From an uncultured Collinsella sp. (GTDB lineage: Bacteria; Actinomycetota; Coriobacteriia; Coriobacteriales; Coriobacteriaceae), in NCBI GenBank assembly GCA_959602875.1, contig CAUGVQ010000070.1, positions 1 to 10,623 of the forward strand: DNA of 10,623 nt. The letters run 5' to 3'. Both the position numbers and the translations under genes were made by a program. Of the stretch, positions 6,713 to 10,623 are shown in pieces (position 1 is the first letter of the stretch; the number at the start of each line of letters is the position of its first letter). The notes under the pieces were generated by a model. It was given only the letters and a program-made list of their open reading frames with translations. It searched no databases and was not told where the DNA came from.

Positions 6713-6761
6713 AAAAAGGCCCCCTGCCTATCTGCGAAAACAGAACAGGCGGGGGGCTTTT
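6713..6761. terminator. Bidirectional terminator between mscL and metY
   Basis: GCCCCCTGCCT (6719-6729) and AGGCGGGGGGC (6747-6757) pair over eleven positions with one G-U. TTTT follows on the plus strand, and the AAAAA before it gives TTTTT on the minus strand. The two genes converge here, so one structure serves both. Confidence 0.93.
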
Positions 6762-6815
6762 CCTATCTCGCTACTCGCTCGAGGGGGCGAGGATTATTGA
6801 ATACCTGCAAAAACG

Positions 6816-8096
6816 CTAGACCGTCTCGAGCGCCTGGGCAACATCGGCGATGAGGTCCTCGGTGTCCTCGAGGCCGCACGAGAGGCGCACCATATCGGGC
6901 GCAATGCCCGCGGCGGCGAGCTCCTCGTCGTTCATCTGACGGTGCGTGGCGTTAGCGGGATGCAGCACGCAGGTGCGGGCGTCCGCCACGTGGGTAGCGA
7001 TCTGCGCGACGTGCAGGCTCTTCATGAACTGCTCCGCTGCGGCGCGACCGCCCGTGAAGCCAAAGCTCACCACACCGCACGAACCGTTGGGAAGGTACTT
7101 CTGCGCGAGGTCGTACCACGGGTCGTCGGGAAGCCCGGGGTACTTGACGAAGCGGATCTTGGGATGGTCATGCAAGAACTCGGCCATGGCCTGACCGTTT
7201 GCGCAATGACGCGGCATGCGCACGTGGAGGCTTTCGAGACCCATATTCAAGAGGAACGCATTCTGGGGGCTCTGGATACTGCCCAGGTCGCGCATGAGCT
7301 GCGAGGTCGCCTTGGTGATGAAGGCGCCCGCCTGACCGAACTTCTCGGTGTAGACCACACCGTGATACGTCTCATCGGGCGTGGTGAGGCCCGGGAACTT
7401 GTCCGCATGGGCATCCCAGTCAAAGTTGCCGGAGTCGACGATAGCACCACCCACCGCGGCACCATGACCGTCCATGTACTTGGTGGTCGAGTGCGTCACG
7501 ATGTCGGCGCCCCACTCGATGGGACGGCACATGACAGGCGTCGGGAACGTGTTATCGACAATCAGCGGCACGCCGTGAGCGTGCGCCGCCGTGGCGAAGC
7601 GCTCGATATCGAGCACGTCGAGGGCGGGGTTGGCGATGGTCTCGCCAAAAACCGCCTTTGTGTTGGGCCTAAAAGCACCCTCGAGCTCCTCGTCCGTGCA
7701 GTCGGGAGCAACAAAGGTGCAGCTTATGCCCATGCGCTCGAGCGTGTGCGCGAGCAGGTTGAACGTGCCGCCATAGATGGCCGAGCTCGCCACGATATGA
7801 TCGCCCGCGCCGGCGATGTTGAAGACCGCGAAGAAGTTCGCCGCCTGGCCGGAGCTTGTGAGCATAGCGGCCGTACCGCCCTCGAGCTCGGCAATCTTTG
7901 CCGCCACGGCATCGTTGGTGGGGTTCTGCAGGCGCGTATAGAAGTAGCCCGACTCCTCAAGGTCGAACAGTCGACCCATATGCTCCGAGGTGTCGTACTT
8001 CCATGTCGTCGACTGGTAGATGGGCACCTGGCGCGGCTCGCCGTCGCCGGGTCGGTATCCGCCTTGCACACATACCGTACCGATATGCTGGTCCAT
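6816..8096 (-). CDS. metY: O-acetylhomoserine sulfhydrylase (aminocarboxypropyltransferase), PLP enzyme
   Basis: The 426-residue product belongs to the Cys/Met-metabolism PLP family. It would make homocysteine from O-acetylhomoserine and sulfide in the cytoplasm, the direct sulfhydrylation route to methionine. PLP-site features are Y53 and R55 in YTRLQNPT (contacts to the phosphate of the neighbouring subunit), SGQ (82-84), D181 in VDNTF (pyridine nitrogen), K206 in HSTTKY (Schiff base) and R404 in VRLSCG (substrate carboxylate). The length and GYRPG/QSTTWKYDT N-terminus favour the MetY branch over cystathionine synthases or lyases. The ATG at 8096 follows a modest AGGA; an in-frame ATG at 8135 adds 13 unconserved residues. 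It lies 118 bp after thiamine pyrophosphokinase on the same strand. I see no S-box riboswitch in the leader. Confidence 0.93.
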   Translation of the reverse strand: MDQHIGTVCVQGGYRPGDGEPRQVPIYQSTTWKYDTSEHMGRLFDLEESGYFYTRLQNPTNDAVAAKIAELEGGTAAMLTSSGQAANFFAVFNIAGAGDHIVASSAIYGGTFNLLAHTLERMGISCTFVAPDCTDEELEGAFRPNTKAVFGETIANPALDVLDIERFATAAHAHGVPLIVDNTFPTPVMCRPIEWGADIVTHSTTKYMDGHGAAVGGAIVDSGNFDWDAHADKFPGLTTPDETYHGVVYTEKFGQAGAFITKATSQLMRDLGSIQSPQNAFLLNMGLESLHVRMPRHCANGQAMAEFLHDHPKIRFVKYPGLPDDPWYDLAQKYLPNGSCGVVSFGFTGGRAAAEQFMKSLHVAQIATHVADARTCVLHPANATHRQMNDEELAAAGIAPDMVRLSCGLEDTEDLIADVAQALETV

Positions 8097-8146
8097 GGGT
8101 CCTCGCTTTCGCAGACAGTTAATCACATGCTGCAAAAGCTTACCCC

Positions 8147-8182
8147 AACGACGCGGCGCCGCGCACGCCGCGGCGGGTCGTT
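8147..8182. repeat. GC-rich dyad in the metY leader
   Basis: AACGA (8147-8151) plus CGCGGCG (8152-8158) are mirrored by CGCCGCG (8166-8172) and TCGTT (8178-8182), with a seven-base loop and a five-base bulge (8173-8177). No T-run follows on either strand, so it is not a standard terminator. It sits 51 bases upstream of metY. Confidence 0.7.
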
Positions 8183-8214
8183 ACCCAAGTGCAATCTTTA
8201 ACGACAAACCAGCC

Positions 8215-8928
8215 TTAACTAAAAAGCCAGCAGGCGACGGTCCCCTCATGGCAGCTGATGCGCGCCATGTCCGCCTCTATCACATTGGAGATGCCGAGGT
8301 CGTCGAGAAGCTCCACGCGATGGTGGTCGAGCTCCCAGCGCATACCGGTTTCCGAGACGCACGCATAGGGCGAGAGCACCATGAACGAGAAGCGCCTGCC
8401 ACGGGACTCGCTCATCTCCCACGTGCCGCCAGCCTGGAGCACGCGCCCCTCGAATCCGTCCTCAACAAGCTCGACGGGGGCGTTGACGCCCGCCGCGTCG
8501 GAGCGGCGAAACGCCGCGAGGCGTCCGAGTACGCCGAGGAGATGGTCGGGATTGCCGCCCGCAAAGCACGTGGTGCGCACACGCGCCCCGGGCCAACGCC
8601 GCTCGATCTCGCCGAGCGCGAGGCCCAGGTCGGTATCGTCTTTATGGGGGCTGTAGCGCACGACGGCAAACGGGGCGTCGGTCATCCGGCGCTCGGCACG
8701 CTCGACCTCGCGCGCGCCTCGCTCCCCCACCGAGTCGCCGTCGCCGCAGAACAGGTCACATGTAAGGCCCGCAGAGGTGAGCGCATCGAGCCCGCGGTCG
8801 ATAGCGACCACGCGCGTGCAGCCAACCGCGGCGCGCCTTACCGTGGCGGACGAGGACGGCTCCGGCGAGCCGCCCACCAAAAGAACGGTCTCGGGAACGG
8901 GTGTCGCGACGTCGCGGGCGTCTGTCAT
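8215..8928 (-). CDS. thiN: Thiamine pyrophosphokinase
   Basis: The 237-residue protein should transfer pyrophosphate from ATP to thiamine, giving thiamine pyrophosphate for cofactor use. The family motifs appear in order: a D44-R-G turn, CGDGDSV with GDxDS at 62-66, KDDTD (96-100), and GGNPDH (124-129), where GGRxDH is usual. The C-terminal thiamine-binding domain shows the closing SNVIEADMARISCHEGTVA stretch, with the conserved 'N' and 'G' positions of the family. The ATG at 8928 has GAGGAGG (8934-8940) five bases upstream; an in-frame ATG ten codons earlier (8958) has no site. Bacillus subtilis thiN is also near rpmB. No TPP riboswitch is visible, which fits a salvage enzyme. The N126 replacement of arginine is a mild oddity. 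Confidence 0.9.
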   Translation of the reverse strand: MTDARDVATPVPETVLLVGGSPEPSSSATVRRAAVGCTRVVAIDRGLDALTSAGLTCDLFCGDGDSVGERGAREVERAERRMTDAPFAVVRYSPHKDDTDLGLALGEIERRWPGARVRTTCFAGGNPDHLLGVLGRLAAFRRSDAAGVNAPVELVEDGFEGRVLQAGGTWEMSESRGRRFSFMVLSPYACVSETGMRWELDHHRVELLDDLGISNVIEADMARISCHEGTVACWLFS

Positions 8929-8956
8929 TGTTGCCTCCTCGTTTCTGCTCCCGTGC

Positions 8957-8965
8957 ATGGTAGCA
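8957..8965 (-). promoter_or_regulatory. Possible promoter (-10) of thiamine pyrophosphokinase
   Basis: On the minus strand TGCTACCAT is an extended -10 type element. A CGGACT hexamer 17 bases before it is a weak -35. Transcription would begin about 20 bases upstream of the ATG. Confidence 0.35.
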
Positions 8966-9088
8966 AATCGAGAACAGACAGTCCGCGCGGGAACCCTGAA
9001 CCGCCAACTTCAGTTGACACTCCCCTGCCAACCGTCAAGCCAACCATCGCTTGTACGGACATATGAAACGCTTACGAACCCATAACTA

Positions 9089-9111
9089 CCATCCCCTGAC
9101 TTAGGTGATGG
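9089..9111. promoter_or_regulatory. Operator-like imperfect palindrome upstream of glgB
   Basis: The arms CCATCcCCTgA and TtAGGtGATGG are mirror images at nine of eleven positions around 9100. The right arm overlaps the TGGACA candidate -35 of glgB, the place where a repressor would act. Confidence 0.4.
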
Positions 9112-9135
9112 ACAAAATCGGCCGAATGGTATGCT
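9109..9135 (+). promoter_or_regulatory. Possible promoter of glgB
   Basis: TGGACA (9109-9114, five of six consensus bases) is followed after 15 bases by TATGCT (9130-9135) with an upstream TG (extended -10). The spacing is short. The leader to the GTG start would be about 125 bases. Confidence 0.35.
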
Positions 9136-9252
9136 GGTTTTGGTATGGGCAATCACCGCAAGAGCTCACGAGGGCATAGGACATACCCCCGAACGCTCCC
9201 GCCCCCATCCAGTATCTATCGGTTCGCGATGTGCCTCGCGCGTCGCGCTGTC

Positions 9253-9258
9253 GAGGGG
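9253..9258 (+). promoter_or_regulatory. Ribosome site supporting the glgB GTG start
   Basis: GAGGGG lies nine bases before the in-frame GTG at 9268. No site precedes the in-frame ATGs at 9229 and 9145. Confidence 0.5.
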
Positions 9259-9267
9259 AAGTGCCTC

Positions 9268-10623
9268 GTGGAAAAGAAGCCAGAAGCACCCGATACCACC
9301 ACTGCAACCGCAACCACGCAAAAGCCCGTGCGCCGGACACGCCACACCAAGGCAAAGGCAGAAAAGCCGCTCCTCATCATCACCGAGGACGACCTTTACA
9401 TGTTTGCCAACGGCACCTGGCTGCGCAGCTGGGAGAAGCTCGGCGCCCATCCCGACGAGCAGAACGGTGAGCCTGGCTGGCACTTTGCCGTTTGGGCGCC
9501 CGATGTTAAGAGCGTCCATGTCGTGGGCGACTTCAACGGCTGGGATTCTTGGGCCAATCCCCTCGAGCAGCTCGCCCATAGCGGTGTCTGGCAGGGCTTT
9601 GTCCCCCGCCTGCCGGAGGGCGAGCTCTATAAATATGTGATCGAGACGCAGGACGGCACCCTTCTTTACAAGGCCGACCCCTACGGCTTCTTTGCCGAGA
9701 ACGTCCCCGGTACGGCGTCGCGCCTCATGGATATCACCGGGTACGACTGGAAAGACGGCGTCTGGATGCGCAACCGCGCGCGCCGCGACCACATGAAGCA
9801 GCCCCTCAACATCTACGAGGTGCACCTGGGCAGCTGGCGCCGCCATGGCAACGACCCCCAGGGCGAGCCGGATGAGAACGGCAACTACCCGGGCCCGGGT
9901 GACCCGTTCCCCGCGCAGCGCGGCACCTACTACACCTATGACGACCTCTCGACTGAACTCGTCGAGTACGTGCGCGACATGGGCTACACCCATATCGAGA
10001 TCCTGCCCGTGATGGAGCACCCCTTCGACGGCTCCTGGGGCTATCAGCCGACCGGCTACTTTGCCGCCACCGCGCGCTACGGCACGCCCAAGCAGTTCAT
10101 GCACTTCATCGAGAGCTGCCATAAGGCAGGCATTGGAGTGATTCTGGACTGGGTTCCGGGCGGCTTCTGCGCCAACGCCGAGGGCCTCGCGACCTTCAAC
10201 GGCAAGATGCTCTACGAGCGCGAGATCCATCCCAACTGGGGCACCCACAAGTTCGACTTCGGCCGCGGCGAGGTACGCAGCTTCCTCGTCTCCAACGCCC
10301 TCTTCTGGCTCGAGATGTTCCACGCCGACGGTATCCGCATGGACGGCGTGTCGAGCATGCTTTACCTGAACTTTGGCGTCGACGACCCCGGTCAGAAGAA
10401 GTTCAACAAGTACGGCACCGAGGAGGACCTCGACGCCTCCGCCTTCATCCGCCAGGTCAACTGCGCCGTGGGGCGCGACTTCCCCGATGTCATGATGATC
10501 GCCGAGGAGTCCACCGCCTGGCCGCTCGTCACCTATCCCCCCGAGGAGGGAGGACTCGGCTTCCACTACAAGTGGGACATGGGCTGGATGAACGACACCC
10601 TGCACTACATGCAGACCGACTTC
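9268..10623 (+). CDS. glgB: 1,4-alpha-glucan branching enzyme, 3' end outside window
   Basis: The visible 452 residues match glycogen branching enzymes (GH13), which cut alpha-1,4 chains and rejoin them as alpha-1,6 branches in glycogen synthesis. In order: a basic Ala/Thr/Lys-rich tail (1-34), a CBM48 domain with WHFAVWAPDVKSVHVVGDFNGWD (71-93), YEVHLGSWRRHG (183-194), then the barrel with HPFDGSWGYQPTGYFA (251-266), region I DWVPGGF (294-300), region II GIRMDGVSSM (355-364) with nucleophile D359, and region III MIAEES with acid E413. Region I has glycine at 299 where E. coli GlgB has catalytic His340, and region II has G360 for alanine. A 20-25-residue Gly/Pro/Asp-rich insert (195-220) is also unusual. 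Region IV lies beyond the window. The Escherichia coli enzyme's extra N1 domain is absent. Confidence 0.93.
   Translation, partial: MEKKPEAPDTTTATATTQKPVRRTRHTKAKAEKPLLIITEDDLYMFANGTWLRSWEKLGAHPDEQNGEPGWHFAVWAPDVKSVHVVGDFNGWDSWANPLEQLAHSGVWQGFVPRLPEGELYKYVIETQDGTLLYKADPYGFFAENVPGTASRLMDITGYDWKDGVWMRNRARRDHMKQPLNIYEVHLGSWRRHGNDPQGEPDENGNYPGPGDPFPAQRGTYYTYDDLSTELVEYVRDMGYTHIEILPVMEHPFDGSWGYQPTGYFAATARYGTPKQFMHFIESCHKAGIGVILDWVPGGFCANAEGLATFNGKMLYEREIHPNWGTHKFDFGRGEVRSFLVSNALFWLEMFHADGIRMDGVSSMLYLNFGVDDPGQKKFNKYGTEEDLDASAFIRQVNCAVGRDFPDVMMIAEESTAWPLVTYPPEEGGLGFHYKWDMGWMNDTLHYMQTDF

Larger units (their letters stand above)
8929..9267. other. Divergent intergenic region, 339 bp
   Basis: No gene is supported here. 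It holds the thiN ribosome site and possible promoter, three direct GCCAAC motifs (9003-9008, 9027-9032, 9039-9044), a CAACTTCAGTTG palindrome (9005-9016), a dyad at 9089-9111, a possible glgB promoter and a long glgB leader. The glgB frame is open from an ATG at 9145, but without ribosome sites at 9145 or 9229. Confidence 0.7.

Noticed and set aside
6942..8201. Plus-strand open frame of 419 codons
   Set aside because: It is the exact antisense of metY, with Arg/His/Val-rich composition typical of reverse-strand shadows in GC-rich DNA.
8097..8214. SAM or S-box riboswitch before metY
   Set aside because: The space is 118 bases and the conserved core sequences are absent; only a GC-rich dyad is seen.
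9014..9038. TTGACA as -35 of a sigma-70 promoter on the plus strand
   Set aside because: At 17 bases downstream stands AAGCCA, which is not a -10. The mirrored GTCAA likewise gives no -10 on the minus strand.
8929..9100. TPP riboswitch before thiN
   Set aside because: No CTGAGA-type core or matching helices found on the minus strand.
9166..10605. Minus-strand open frame of 479 codons
   Set aside because: It is antisense to glgB, whose CBM48 and GH13 motifs are unmistakable; no ribosome site and no recognisable domain.

Overview
The window is GC-rich and densely packed with ordinary bacterial genes. The codon use, the zinc-ribbon L28, the Asp23/DAK2 pair and the wording of several proteins suggest a Coriobacteriia-type actinobacterium (Collinsella, Olsenella or a relative). 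That placement comes from recall of similar proteins, not from a database search. I see no mobile element, CRISPR array, tRNA or rRNA.

Layout. Positions 1-642 (minus strand) hold the first 28 codons of a DAK2-domain protein (FakA/YloV type), preceded by an Asp23/Gls24 envelope-stress gene and a stem-loop ending the next operon. Positions 640-4304 (minus) hold two translationally coupled ABC exporter half-transporters. The upstream one has a degenerate ATP site and the downstream one a canonical site, which is the signature of a heterodimeric type IV exporter (TM287/288, BmrCD, LmrCD class). Positions 4305-4769 form a divergent intergenic region containing a 34-bp tandem repeat, terminator-like hairpins in the ABC leader, an inverted repeat and the rpmB promoter. 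Positions 4770-6654 (plus) hold rpmB with a textbook terminator, a diacylglycerol/lipid kinase and mscL with a C-terminal zinc ribbon. A bidirectional terminator at 6713-6761 separates mscL from the converging minus-strand pair of an O-acetylhomoserine sulfhydrylase (6816-8096) and thiamine pyrophosphokinase (8215-8928). After a 339-bp divergent intergenic region, glgB (glycogen branching enzyme) runs off the right end.

How the genes relate. Asp23, the DAK2 protein, rpmB and thiamine pyrophosphokinase are also close together in Bacillus subtilis (thiN-spoVM-rpmB / yloU-yloV). The window therefore looks like a rearranged version of a conserved housekeeping block, with the ABC exporter pair lying between rpmB and asp23. 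Apart from the ABC pair and asp23-DAK2, the genes seem to be separately expressed housekeeping units: translation, lipid phosphorylation, osmotic safety valve, sulfur assimilation, thiamine cofactor and glycogen.

I found no convincing new multi-gene system. The points most worth a second look are the repeated terminator-like leader of the ABC operon, the loss of the region-I catalytic histidine in GlgB, the zinc ribbon on MscL, and the several dyads upstream of metY and glgB.
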